Below are positions 6,411 to 17,101 of a stretch of DNA of 44,440 bases, one piece after another (the first letter of the stretch is position 1; every line of letters starts with the position of its first letter). The notes under the pieces were generated by a model, which worked only from the letters and a program-made list of their open reading frames with translations, made no database searches and was not told the origin of the DNA. Made by a program: the position numbers and the translations under genes. The DNA comes from Tannerella sp. GTDB taxonomy: Bacteria > Bacteroidota > Bacteroidia > Bacteroidales > Tannerellaceae. The stretch lies in assembly GCF_030528505.1 (NCBI RefSeq), contig NZ_JAUMYS010000020.1:1-44440 (forward strand), in the 5' to 3' direction.

Positions 6411-7832
6411 ATGAAGAAGCATTATTTTCTGGCATTCGATTTGGGCGCTACCAGCGGACGGTCGATGCTCGGCATGTTAGAAGACGACAAGTTTGAAATC
6501 AGGGAACTGACACGCTTCCCAAACGCCATCATGGAGCTTCATGGCAGATATTACTGGAACGTTTTCAGTCTGTACGAGTCGTTGAAGGACGGACTGCGCG
6601 AGTGCGCCCGTCAGGGAATCCGGCTCACGTCGATCGGTATCGATACGTGGGGCGTCGATTTCGGCTATATCGGTCGTGACGGTACGATACTCGGGATGCC
6701 GCGCGCCTACCGCGATCCTTATACCGACGGAGCGCCGGATGAATTCTTTCAGCTCGTTCCGCGTGATAAAGTGTATGGCATGACAGGGATTCAGGTGATG
6801 AATTTCAACAGCCTCTTCCAACTGTTTTGTGCCAAAGCCGAAGCGTTCTCTCCGCTTGCGCAGGCCGACAAAATCTTGTTCATGCCCGATCTGTTGATTT
6901 ATATGCTGACCGGTAAGCAAGTCTGCGAATATACCGAGGCATCGACATCGCAACTGCTGAATCCTGCGACAAGGCGTTTCGAACCGTCCCTGCTGACGGC
7001 CATGGGCCTTTCGCCTTCATTGCTTCATCCGCTCGTCGACCCCGGCACCCCGATCGGCACCCTCACCGACGCGCTCGCCGAGGAGACAGGGGTAGGAAAA
7101 GTGCCGGTCGTAACCGTTGCTGGACACGATACGGCATCGGCCATCCTTGCCGTCCCGGCGGAGAATCCGCGTTTTGCCTATCTGAGCAGCGGTACCTGGA
7201 GCCTGATGGGGATCGAGACATCGGAACCGATCGTGACGAAAGAATCGTTCGAGCATAACTTTACGAACGAGGGCGGCGCCGAGGGAACGACTTGCTTTCT
7301 GAAGAACATCACCGGCATGTGGCTGCTCGAACAGTGCCGCAAGGAATGGGAGAAGGAAGGGCGCGTCTATACGTATCCGCAAATGGTCGATATGGCGGAG
7401 CGTGTCGGAAAAGCGCATGCCGTCATCTCGCCCGACGATTCGCGTCTGGCCAACCCGTCGAGCATGTCGCAAACCATCGCTGCGCTTTGTCGCGAAAAAG
7501 GGATGATACCTCCTTCGAACGATGCCGAATATATCCGTTGCATCTTCGAAAGTCTTGCGCATCGATATGCCGAAGTAACGGAAAAACTTGCGGAAATGGC
7601 TCCGTTCCCGATCGAAAAGTTACACATCATCGGGGGAGGATCGCAGAACGACCTGATGAATCGGTTGACGGCTCGTGCGTTGGGCATTCCCGTCGTAGCC
7701 GGTCCGTCCGAAGCAACGGCTATCGGTAACTGCATGACGCAGGCCAAAGCGGCCGGACTCGTAAGCGACCGCTGGGAGATGCGCCGCCTTATCGCGCGAG
7801 CGTTTGCCGTAAAAACGTATCTTCCGGAATGA
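6411..7832 (+). CDS. rhaB: Rhamnulokinase
   Basis: Cytoplasmic FGGY-family sugar kinase of 473 residues, a normal family length. It phosphorylates L-rhamnulose to L-rhamnulose 1-phosphate. The N-terminal ATPase motif is FDLGATSGRSMLG. The substrate region contains SIGIDTWGVDFGYIGRDG. The second domain has the phosphate motifs AGHDTASAILAVP, LSSGTWSLMGIE and HIIGGGSQNDLMNRLTARAL. TWGVDFG and GTWSL are typical of rhamnulokinases within FGGY. It lies 89 nt before rhaD, and the two are probably cotranscribed from the promoter at 6384. No rhamnose isomerase, permease or AraC-type regulator lies next to them here. Confidence 0.93.
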   Translation: MKKHYFLAFDLGATSGRSMLGMLEDDKFEIRELTRFPNAIMELHGRYYWNVFSLYESLKDGLRECARQGIRLTSIGIDTWGVDFGYIGRDGTILGMPRAYRDPYTDGAPDEFFQLVPRDKVYGMTGIQVMNFNSLFQLFCAKAEAFSPLAQADKILFMPDLLIYMLTGKQVCEYTEASTSQLLNPATRRFEPSLLTAMGLSPSLLHPLVDPGTPIGTLTDALAEETGVGKVPVVTVAGHDTASAILAVPAENPRFAYLSSGTWSLMGIETSEPIVTKESFEHNFTNEGGAEGTTCFLKNITGMWLLEQCRKEWEKEGRVYTYPQMVDMAERVGKAHAVISPDDSRLANPSSMSQTIAALCREKGMIPPSNDAEYIRCIFESLAHRYAEVTEKLAEMAPFPIEKLHIIGGGSQNDLMNRLTARALGIPVVAGPSEATAIGNCMTQAKAAGLVSDRWEMRRLIARAFAVKTYLPE

Positions 7833-7921
7833 AGACGAATGAAACGGATGAGACCGGGGACTTTTCCATCGGGTTTGTCCTTAAATAATTGAAATAAAAA
7901 CGACTTAAAAGCATCATAAAC

Positions 7922-8731
7922 ATGAAATCAATTTTAGATCATCGTCCTGCCTTGACGCGGGAAGTACATCAAGTGGCCGAAGTGGCCGGATACCTTTGGC
8001 AAAAAGGCTGGGCCGAACGGAACGGAGGTAATATTACCGTCAACATCACCGAATGGGTTGACGACGAAATCCGTCAGCTGCCGGCTCTGGGCGAAACGAT
8101 TCCTATCGGACTGACGCTGCCTCACCTCAAAGGCTGTTATTTTTACTGCAAAGGAACGAATAAACGAATGCGCGATCTGGCCCGATGGCCGATGGAGAAC
8201 GGTTCCGTCATCCGGATTACGGACGACTGTTCGGGGTATGTGATTATTGCCGACCATCCGGTAAAACCGACGTCGGAGTTGCCGTCACACCTCTCCATGC
8301 ACAATAAGTTTATCGCTTCGGGAAACGGTTACAAGGCGGTGCTGCACACGCATCCGATCGAACTGATTGCGATGTCGCACAGCAAAAAGTTTCTTCAGAA
8401 AGATGTGCTCACCCGTCTTTTATGGTCGATGATTCCGGAGACGAAGGCTTTCTGTCCGCGCGGACTGGGCATTATTCCTTACGAGATGCCGTCGTCCATC
8501 AACTTGGCGGAGGCGACGCTCAAAGAGCTGGATGACTATGACGTGGTGATGTGGGAAAAGCATGGCATCGTGTCGGTAAGCACCGATATTATGGAGGCAT
8601 TCGATATGGTCGATACGCTTAGCAAGTCGGCGCAGATTTACATCAATAGCAAATGTATGGGCTATGAGCCGGACGGAATGAGCGACGAGCAAATGGCCGA
8701 GATGACGCGAGCGTTTCATTTGCCCAAGTGA
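7922..8731 (+). CDS. rhaD: Rhamnulose-1-phosphate aldolase
   Basis: Class II zinc aldolase of 269 residues that cleaves L-rhamnulose 1-phosphate to dihydroxyacetone phosphate and L-lactaldehyde. The zinc ligands expected from the E. coli enzyme (His141, His143, His212) appear as HTHP (His142, His144) and EKHG (His214). The catalytic Glu equivalent is Glu119 in PTSELPSH. The N-terminal GWAERNGGNITVNI is a typical aldolase-II phosphate-binding region. It follows rhaB in the same direction, giving two of the three enzymatic steps of the pathway. Confidence 0.94.
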   Translation: MKSILDHRPALTREVHQVAEVAGYLWQKGWAERNGGNITVNITEWVDDEIRQLPALGETIPIGLTLPHLKGCYFYCKGTNKRMRDLARWPMENGSVIRITDDCSGYVIIADHPVKPTSELPSHLSMHNKFIASGNGYKAVLHTHPIELIAMSHSKKFLQKDVLTRLLWSMIPETKAFCPRGLGIIPYEMPSSINLAEATLKELDDYDVVMWEKHGIVSVSTDIMEAFDMVDTLSKSAQIYINSKCMGYEPDGMSDEQMAEMTRAFHLPK

Positions 8732-8759
8732 GTTTTTCTACGACACGTGTGCATCATGT

Positions 8760-8789
8760 GTGCGTTTCTTCTCCGAAAGAAAGACGCAC
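8760..8789. terminator. Possible bidirectional terminator between rhaD and dapA
   Basis: GTGCGT and ACGCAC flank an imperfect TTTCTTCTCCGAAAGAAAG hairpin in the 86-nt space where rhaD and dapA converge. The U-tract is weak. Confidence 0.4.
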
Positions 8790-8817
8790 TTGATTATTCC
8801 GCGGCTGACGTGCTGTT

Positions 8818-9711
8818 TCAGCATTGGATATGCAGCCGATGCAGCACGTCACGTATCTTCTCATACGTCGTGATGCGCGTCGGAACGAGGGGGAGACGCA
8901 ATTTGTTCTCAATAAAGCCCATCATGTTCAGCATGCTCTTTACACCGGCCGGATTGCCGTCGACGAAGAGTAATTCGAACAGTTCCATAAAACGCGAATG
9001 GATAACCCGTGCATTCGTATAGTCGCCTTCGAGCGCGAGCCGTACCATACGGCCGAATTCTTTGGGGAACGCGTTCCCGATTACCGATATCACTCCAACG
9101 GCTCCTAAGGCAATGAGCGGGAATGTGATGCCGTCATCGCCTGAGATGACCTGGAAATCTGCGGGCTTATGTTTGATGATATCATCCATTTGTTTGATGT
9201 TCCCCGACGCCTCTTTGATGGCTACGATATTCTCAAATGCGGAAGCGAGTCGGAGGGTCGTTTCCGCCGTCATGTTTGCTCCCGTGCGTCCGGGCACGTT
9301 ATAGAGCACCACCGGCAGCGGGGTCGCTTCGGCCACGGCTTCGTAGTGCCGAAAAAGTCCTTCTTGCGAAGGTTTATTGTAGTAGGGAACTACGGATAAG
9401 ATGGCGTCGATACCTTGAAAGTCACCGTGCTTTAACGTGTCGACTAACACTTGGGTGCAGTTTCCGCCGACACCTAACACAATCGGGATGCGGCGCCGCA
9501 CTTGTGTCACGACTTTCCGTACGATTTGCGCTTTCTCTTCCTCCCTCAGTGTGGGCGTTTCCGCCGTCGTTCCCAGTACGACCAAATAATCCGTACCGCT
9601 CTGTACCTGAAATTCGACTAATCGGAGCAAAGCCTCGTAGTCAATGCTTCCGTCCTGTCTGAAAGGTGTGATCAGGGCAACGCCCATCCCTCTTAAATCG
9701 ATTGTAGCCAT
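8818..9711 (-). CDS. dapA: 4-Hydroxy-tetrahydrodipicolinate synthase
   Basis: Cytoplasmic TIM-barrel enzyme of 297 residues. It condenses pyruvate with aspartate semialdehyde in the lysine/diaminopimelate pathway. Visible are GTTAETPTL near residue 47 (substrate Thr pair), Tyr137 in LYNVPGRTGANM and the Schiff-base Lys166 in AIKEASGN. GDDG and GAVGVISVIGN follow. Length is normal. It is the last gene of a minus-strand run with the DUF6913 gene (23 nt upstream) and ligA, an arrangement I associate with Bacteroidales. Confidence 0.95.
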   Translation of the reverse strand: MATIDLRGMGVALITPFRQDGSIDYEALLRLVEFQVQSGTDYLVVLGTTAETPTLREEEKAQIVRKVVTQVRRRIPIVLGVGGNCTQVLVDTLKHGDFQGIDAILSVVPYYNKPSQEGLFRHYEAVAEATPLPVVLYNVPGRTGANMTAETTLRLASAFENIVAIKEASGNIKQMDDIIKHKPADFQVISGDDGITFPLIALGAVGVISVIGNAFPKEFGRMVRLALEGDYTNARVIHSRFMELFELLFVDGNPAGVKSMLNMMGFIENKLRLPLVPTRITTYEKIRDVLHRLHIQC

Positions 9712-9734
9712 AAGTGAAAACCGGTGCTTTCCGT

Positions 9735-12298
<2,564 letters not shown>

Positions 12299-12486
12299 CA
12301 TAAAAAAACTGTTTTTTATACGTCGTTTGATAAAAATCGAGGTTTTTGGTTGTTTTGTTGTGGTTTAATATTCTCAAACGTAGGCTTGAATACATGTAAG
12401 GGATTTTCGAGGCGGCAAGCGATCGCCTTATGCAGACTTCGGGGATGTTTTTCCTGTACGTGTTCAACGTCCAAAATCACACTTAC

Positions 12487-13122
12487 TCAGGGTGTGTGTG
12501 CTTGGAGGCATTTATCGACTGCGTTGCGCCAGTCTTGGCCGTTTTCAACAAGCAAGGTTACGAATCCTAACGATTTTGCCGTTTCGAGATGCTGCATGCC
12601 ATCGTCGATATATAAAGATTTGGAGGGGAGGATGTCGCTGTCGGCAATCATTTTCCGGAAAATTTCGGGGTGGGGTTTCATGCATTTCAGTTCGTACGAG
12701 AAATACATCTGATCGAAATAGTCGGAAATCGGGCGGCGGGCATCGGAGAAGTCGCTCGTTTTTGCCCATTCCACGATCATATCGTTATTATTGCTCAGCA
12801 CGTAGCATTTGTATTGTTTACGCAATTCCAGAATATAATCGAGTTTATAGACGGGTGCCGGATTGACCATGCTCTTCCACGCCTCACGAATGGCCTCGGG
12901 GTGAAGTGTTTTTCCGCAATGTTCGGATAATAGTTTGCAGAATTCGAGCGTGGTAATGTCGCCGTTTTCAAGGGAACCGAACAGACCGTTGTGGCTGTAG
13001 GGATTGATGAGGTCGGACGCATCGCTGACTCCCAAAGCCTCGAACTGACGGACGGAACGCTCGCGAGAGAGGTCTACCAGTACGCCTCCCATATCGAATA
13101 CGATGTTTTTTATCATAGCCAT
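12487..13122 (-). CDS. HAD-superfamily phosphatase (IA type)
   Basis: 211-residue cytoplasmic hydrolase. Motif I is IVFDMGGVLVDL with nucleophile Asp10. Motif II is CYVLSNNND. The conserved Lys is in KCMKPHPEIF, and motif III is SLYIDDGMQHLETAKSLG. A helical cap lies between motifs I and II. This is the YihX/alpha-D-glucose-1-phosphatase-like pattern, but the substrate cannot be told. An internal ATG at 13116 is an alternative start. It lies 53 nt after the DUF1015 gene on the same strand. Confidence 0.85.
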   Translation of the reverse strand: MAMIKNIVFDMGGVLVDLSRERSVRQFEALGVSDASDLINPYSHNGLFGSLENGDITTLEFCKLLSEHCGKTLHPEAIREAWKSMVNPAPVYKLDYILELRKQYKCYVLSNNNDMIVEWAKTSDFSDARRPISDYFDQMYFSYELKCMKPHPEIFRKMIADSDILPSKSLYIDDGMQHLETAKSLGFVTLLVENGQDWRNAVDKCLQAHTP

Positions 13123-13175
13123 AACGAAACGAAGCGCGAAGAATCTTTTGCTCCTCCGCGCTCCGTCGATTTTTT

Positions 13176-14420
13176 TTAAGACAGTTTATGAATGACCAGT
13201 CCCGAACGCAGTTTGGGTTCGAACCACGTTGTTTTGGGCGGCATGATATTGCCGGTATCGGCGATGTCGATCAGTTGCTTCATCGACACCGGATAAAGGG
13301 CCAGCGCCACTTTCATTTCGCCGCTGTCGACCCGTTTTTTCAACTCGCCCAAGCCGCGGATACCGCCGACGAAGTCGATCCGTTTATCGCTTCGCAAGTC
13401 TTTGATACCAAGAATTTCGTCGAGAATCAGGTTCGACGAGATGGTAACGTCGAGCACGCCGATCGGATCGTTGTCGTCATACGTTCCCGGTTTGGCCACG
13501 AGCGAATACCAGTTGCCGCTGAGGTAGAGCGAGAACTCGTGCAGACGTGTCGGTTTGAAAATCTCCGCACCTTTCTTTTCGACGGTAAAGTGTTGGGAGA
13601 GTTTGTCCAGAAACGCTTCGTCCGACAGTCCGTTCAGGTCTTTCACGACGCGGTTGTAATCGATAATCGTCAATTGGTTGGCCGGAAAACAAACGGCCAT
13701 GAAGTAGTTGTACTCCTCATCGCCGCGATGGTTCGGGTTTTGCTGCGCTTTCTCGGCGCCGACGAGGGCAGCCGCGGCCGAACGGTGATGTCCGTCGGCG
13801 ATATACAGGGCCGGCATGGCCGCAAACAGTTCGGTGATGCGCCGGATGTCGGTCTCGTCGTTAATTACCCAGAACGTGTGACGGAAACCGTCTAACGCAG
13901 CCGTAAAGTCGTACTCCGGTTGTCCGGCCGTGTACTTGGCCACAAGCGCGTCGATCTCTCCGTTTTCGGGATAAGCGAAGAATACGGGTTCGATATTGGC
14001 GTTGTTCACCCGCACGTGTTTCATGCGGTCTTCTTCCTTGTCGCGGCGCGTGAGCTCGTGCTTCTTGATCTTGCCGGTCATATAGTCTTCGACATAGGCG
14101 CAAACGACTAACCCGTACTGGGTCTTTCCGTCCATCGTTTGGGCGTAGATGTAGTACTGTTCTTTATCGTCCTGTACCAGCCACCCTTTGTCTTGAAACA
14201 TCTTGAAGTTCTCCGCCGCTTTCTCATAGACTTTCGGGTCATGCTCGTCGGTGCCGACGGGGAAGTCTATTTCGGGTTTGATGATGCGATAGAGCGACTT
14301 TTCGTTGCCCTGCGCTTCGGCACGCGCTTCTTCGGAGTTCAATACGTCGTAGGGGCGAGACTGTACCTGTTCCACTACGTCCTTCGGCGGACGTATGCCT
14401 TTAAAAGGTTTGATTTTCAT
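13176..14420 (-). CDS. DUF1015 family protein
   Basis: 414-residue soluble protein with the DUF1015 hallmarks. The N-terminus is KPFKGIRPPKDVVEQVQSRP followed by YDVLNSEEARAEAQGN. The centre has LYIADGHHRSAAAA, and the C-terminus FVGGIRGLGEL. The catalytic role is not established; genes of this family are regularly next to serA/serC, as here, which suggests a link to serine or phosphoserine metabolism. Separated from serA by 93 nt holding a long inverted repeat. Confidence 0.85.
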   Translation of the reverse strand: MKIKPFKGIRPPKDVVEQVQSRPYDVLNSEEARAEAQGNEKSLYRIIKPEIDFPVGTDEHDPKVYEKAAENFKMFQDKGWLVQDDKEQYYIYAQTMDGKTQYGLVVCAYVEDYMTGKIKKHELTRRDKEEDRMKHVRVNNANIEPVFFAYPENGEIDALVAKYTAGQPEYDFTAALDGFRHTFWVINDETDIRRITELFAAMPALYIADGHHRSAAAALVGAEKAQQNPNHRGDEEYNYFMAVCFPANQLTIIDYNRVVKDLNGLSDEAFLDKLSQHFTVEKKGAEIFKPTRLHEFSLYLSGNWYSLVAKPGTYDDNDPIGVLDVTISSNLILDEILGIKDLRSDKRIDFVGGIRGLGELKKRVDSGEMKVALALYPVSMKQLIDIADTGNIMPPKTTWFEPKLRSGLVIHKLS

Positions 14421-14437
14421 GTTGAATTCATATTAGA

Positions 14438-14503
14438 AGACCTCCCGAAAGGGTAATCTCAAATACGATGATAGCGATGGGATTGATTGTCATCGGGAGG
14501 TCT
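14438..14503. repeat. 11-bp perfect inverted repeat between serA and the DUF1015 gene
   Basis: AGACCTCCCGA (14438-14448) and TCGGGAGGTCT (14493-14503) are exact inverse complements separated by 44 nt. On the minus strand the structure lies after serA and ends 17 nt before the next ATG, without a U-tract. It could be an mRNA processing or attenuation element. Confidence 0.5.
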
Positions 14504-14513
14504 TTCCGGTTCA

Positions 14514-15434
14514 TTACTTGTTTACCTGAAATGTTCGATTGCCGTTTTTCAGGAAGTCCACAATCTGGTTGGCTGCGGCAATTCCTGCGTTGATGTTGGC
14601 TTCGGCCGTTTGCGCGCCCATTTTCTTGGGAGTGCTGAAGTAGCGTCCGGCAAACTTCTCGGTCAGTTCGGCATGGTTACCCGGCATAATGTCCGTGAGG
14701 TACTTGAAGTCGGGGCGTTCTTCCATTACCTTGACGAGCTCGGCCTCGTTCACCACTTCTTTGCGTGCCGTGTTGATGAGCATGGCTCCCTTGGGCATGC
14801 TGGAAAGCAAATCGTAACCGATCAGGTTTTTCGTTTCGGGTCTGGACGGAACATGCAAAGAGATGAACTGGCATGTTTTGTACAATTCTTCGGCCGATGA
14901 AACGGCTTTCACGCCGTCGCTCTCGATGACGCTGGCCGGACGCGAATGATGGTAGGCGTAGACTTCCATCCCGAATCCTTTGGCGATGCGTGCGACGAGG
15001 CGTCCGATGTTTCCGTAAGCATGGATTCCGAGTTTCTTGCCCAGCAGTTCGGATCCGGAAGAACCGTTGAACATGCTGCGCACACCGTAGACCATCATGC
15101 CTAATGCCAGCTCGGCCACGGCGTTCGAGTTTTGTCCGGGCGTGTTCATCACGCATACGTTATGGGCGGTTGCCGCGTCGACGTCGACATTGTCGTAGCC
15201 CGCGCCGGCACGCACCACAATTTTCAGTTGCTTGGCCGCATCCAACACTTCGCTGTCGACCTTGTCGCTACGGACAATGAGAGCGTCCACATCTTTCACG
15301 GCGTCGAGCAGTTGTGCTTTATCGGTATATTTTTCCAATAGCACGCATTCCATTCCGGCTTGCTCTACAGCTTCACGGATTCCCTTCACCGCCACAGCGG
15401 CAAACGGTTTTTCTGTTGCAATTAAGACTTTCAT
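14514..15434 (-). CDS. serA: D-3-phosphoglycerate dehydrogenase (short, Lys-type)
   Basis: 306-residue dehydrogenase that oxidises 3-phosphoglycerate to 3-phosphohydroxypyruvate, the first step of serine synthesis. The substrate-binding part has VRAGAGYDNVDV. The Rossmann motif is GIHAYGNIGR, and the Arg and Glu catalytic sites are in INTARKEVVNEAEL. No C-terminal ACT domain, so allosteric serine control of the usual type is absent. The usual catalytic His of TPHxGA is replaced: the sequence reads STPKKMGAQT. This Lys-type class is known from Entamoeba and Bacteroidetes enzymes. It sits with serC upstream and DUF1015 downstream. Confidence 0.94.
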   Translation of the reverse strand: MKVLIATEKPFAAVAVKGIREAVEQAGMECVLLEKYTDKAQLLDAVKDVDALIVRSDKVDSEVLDAAKQLKIVVRAGAGYDNVDVDAATAHNVCVMNTPGQNSNAVAELALGMMVYGVRSMFNGSSGSELLGKKLGIHAYGNIGRLVARIAKGFGMEVYAYHHSRPASVIESDGVKAVSSAEELYKTCQFISLHVPSRPETKNLIGYDLLSSMPKGAMLINTARKEVVNEAELVKVMEERPDFKYLTDIMPGNHAELTEKFAGRYFSTPKKMGAQTAEANINAGIAAANQIVDFLKNGNRTFQVNK

Positions 15435-15546
15435 TGGTATTTTGTTTATTCGTTTATTTGTTGAATGGTTGAGTTGTTTTTTTGTTGAGTTTTACTTCGT
15501 CTCGCCTGACTGTTTTTCAGCGCATTTAATTTATTCGACAACTCCT

Positions 15547-15858
15547 TTATCTTATCCGAACATTCCGAAAGTCGTCCTCCCTGATGTAATTCAGATCTTT
15601 TGCAAGGAGCAATGAACAATATACTTCGAGTAATGAGCCGTAGGCGATTTCTGTAAAACGCGATTGTTCTTTGAATGATTGCCGGGCTGTTCCCTCGGCA
15701 ATATTCAGCGGAACAGAAACAGCTGCACGCCGTATTTGACTTGTTATATTGTATAGCTCGAAATCAGGGAATTTTTGCAGAAGTTGATAGACTTCTTTGA
15801 CAAAAACACGCGAAACCTGCCATACATCTAACTTCTCAAACGCATACAGATGTTCCAT
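15547..15858 (-). CDS. Four-helix-bundle protein (23S rRNA IVS-type), frameshifted near its C-terminus
   Basis: 103 residues with family signatures FEKLDVWQVSRVFVKEVYQL, ITSQIRRAAVSVPLNIAEGT and LLEVYCSLLLAKDL. These proteins form small helical bundles of unknown role, first seen in rRNA intervening sequences. The frame ends abruptly (REDDFRNVRIR). One frame over, the DNA continues as SECSDKIKELSNKLNALKNS, exactly the expected last helix, with a stop at 15446. A missing T in a TTT run (about 15568-15570) accounts for it. The gene interrupts the serC-serA pair and is flanked by short CAACAATTCAAC-type repeats. Confidence 0.75.
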   Translation of the reverse strand: MEHLYAFEKLDVWQVSRVFVKEVYQLLQKFPDFELYNITSQIRRAAVSVPLNIAEGTARQSFKEQSRFTEIAYGSLLEVYCSLLLAKDLNYIREDDFRNVRIR

Positions 15859-15904
15859 TTTGTGAACACCTCAACAATTCAACATCTCAACAATTCAACA
15901 TTCC

Positions 15905-16972
15905 TCAATTCTTTTTCTCAAATTCTTTCATGGTTTCTACTAAGGCTTTGACGCTATCGAGGGGCATGGCGTTGTAGAGCGATGCGCGGAAGCCGCCTAC
16001 CGAACGATGTCCCTTGATGCCGACCATTCCGGCGGCAGCGGCAAACTCGGCGAAGGAGCTTTCGAGTTCTTTGTATTCGTCGTTCATCACGAAGCAGACA
16101 TTCATCAATGAGCGGTCTTCGGTCGCTGCCGTACCGCGGAAGAGTTTGTTGCGGTCGATTTCGTCGTACAGCACGGCCGCTTTTTCCTGATTTTTCTTCT
16201 GCAATACTTTGACACCACCCTGTTCCTTATACCATTTCAGCGTTTGCAGCGCGGCGAAGATCGGCAATACGGGCGGGGTGTTGAACATCGAATCTTTGTC
16301 GATATGGGTCTGGTAGTTCAACATCGTCGGGATGGGACGTTCTACTGTGCCGAGCGCGTCTTTGCGGACGATGACGATGGTCACGCCCGAAGGAGCGAGG
16401 TTCTTCTGCGCTCCGGCATAGATGATGTCGTATTTGGAGACATCGACCGGGAAGGAGAAGATGTCGGACGACATGTCGGCCACGAGGGGAACGTTCACCT
16501 GAGGGATGTCATGGATTTCCGTTCCGTAAATGGTGTTATTCGTCGTGATGTGGAAATACTCCGTATCCGGCGCAAGAGTGTAGTTCTTGGGGATGTACGT
16601 GTAATTTTTGTCTTTCGACGAGGCTACCAGGTCTACTTCGCCGAAGAATTTCGCTTCTTTGATGGCTTTCGATGCCCATGTACCGGTGTCGAGGTAGGAG
16701 GCTTTTTTCTTCAGCAGGTTGTAGGGTACCATGCAGAATTGAAGGCTCGCGCCACCGCCGAGGAAGACGACTTCGTGTGTGGCGGGAACATCGAGCAGTT
16801 CTTTAATCAATGTCCGCGCTTCGTCGTTGACGGCGATAAATTCTTTGCCCCGGTGGGACACTTCGAGCAGGGATAATCCCGTGCCTGCAAAATTCAATAC
16901 GGCGTCGGCCGTGTTCTTAATCGTGTACTCGCTCAAAATCGAGGGCCCAGCATAAAAATTGTGCTTTCTCAT
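15905..16972 (-). CDS. serC: Phosphoserine aminotransferase
   Basis: 355 residues from the ATG at 16972 ([13 protein letters not shown]), which fits Bacteroidetes SerC starts. ATG at 16984 would add four residues. It is a PLP enzyme that transfers an amino group from glutamate to 3-phosphohydroxypyruvate, the second step of serine synthesis. It shows [33 protein letters not shown] and the PLP Lys190 in [12 protein letters not shown]-terminal [15 protein letters not shown] binds substrate. It precedes serA on the same strand, so both enzymes are probably coexpressed, although a small inserted gene lies between them. Confidence 0.96.
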   Translation of the reverse strand: MRKHNFYAGPSILSEYTIKNTADAVLNFAGTGLSLLEVSHRGKEFIAVNDEARTLIKELLDVPATHEVVFLGGGASLQFCMVPYNLLKKKASYLDTGTWASKAIKEAKFFGEVDLVASSKDKNYTYIPKNYTLAPDTEYFHITTNNTIYGTEIHDIPQVNVPLVADMSSDIFSFPVDVSKYDIIYAGAQKNLAPSGVTIVIVRKDALGTVERPIPTMLNYQTHIDKDSMFNTPPVLPIFAALQTLKWYKEQGGVKVLQKKNQEKAAVLYDEIDRNKLFRGTAATEDRSLMNVCFVMNDEYKELESSFAEFAAAAGMVGIKGHRSVGGFRASLYNAMPLDSVKALVETMKEFEKKN

Positions 16973-17017
16973 AGCTCTTTTCATTTATTTGTGTTTTAAT
17001 AAAAAAATATCTTGGGG

Positions 17018-17025
17018 CAAAGATA
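17018..17025 (-). promoter_or_regulatory. -7 promoter box upstream of serC
   Basis: Minus-strand TATCTTTG, about 34 nt before the first serC ATG. A matching -33 element was not found at 19-21 nt. Confidence 0.45.
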
Positions 17026-17101
17026 TAAATAAAATCAAGGCATAAGCCATTTAAGGGAGAAATTAACACAAAATAAAAATGATGTATTGAATGTAAGGAG
17101 T

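Noticed and set aside
8747-9022. Plus-strand frame across the end of dapA
   Set aside because: Mostly antisense to dapA, with its start in the intergenic hairpin; no coding evidence.
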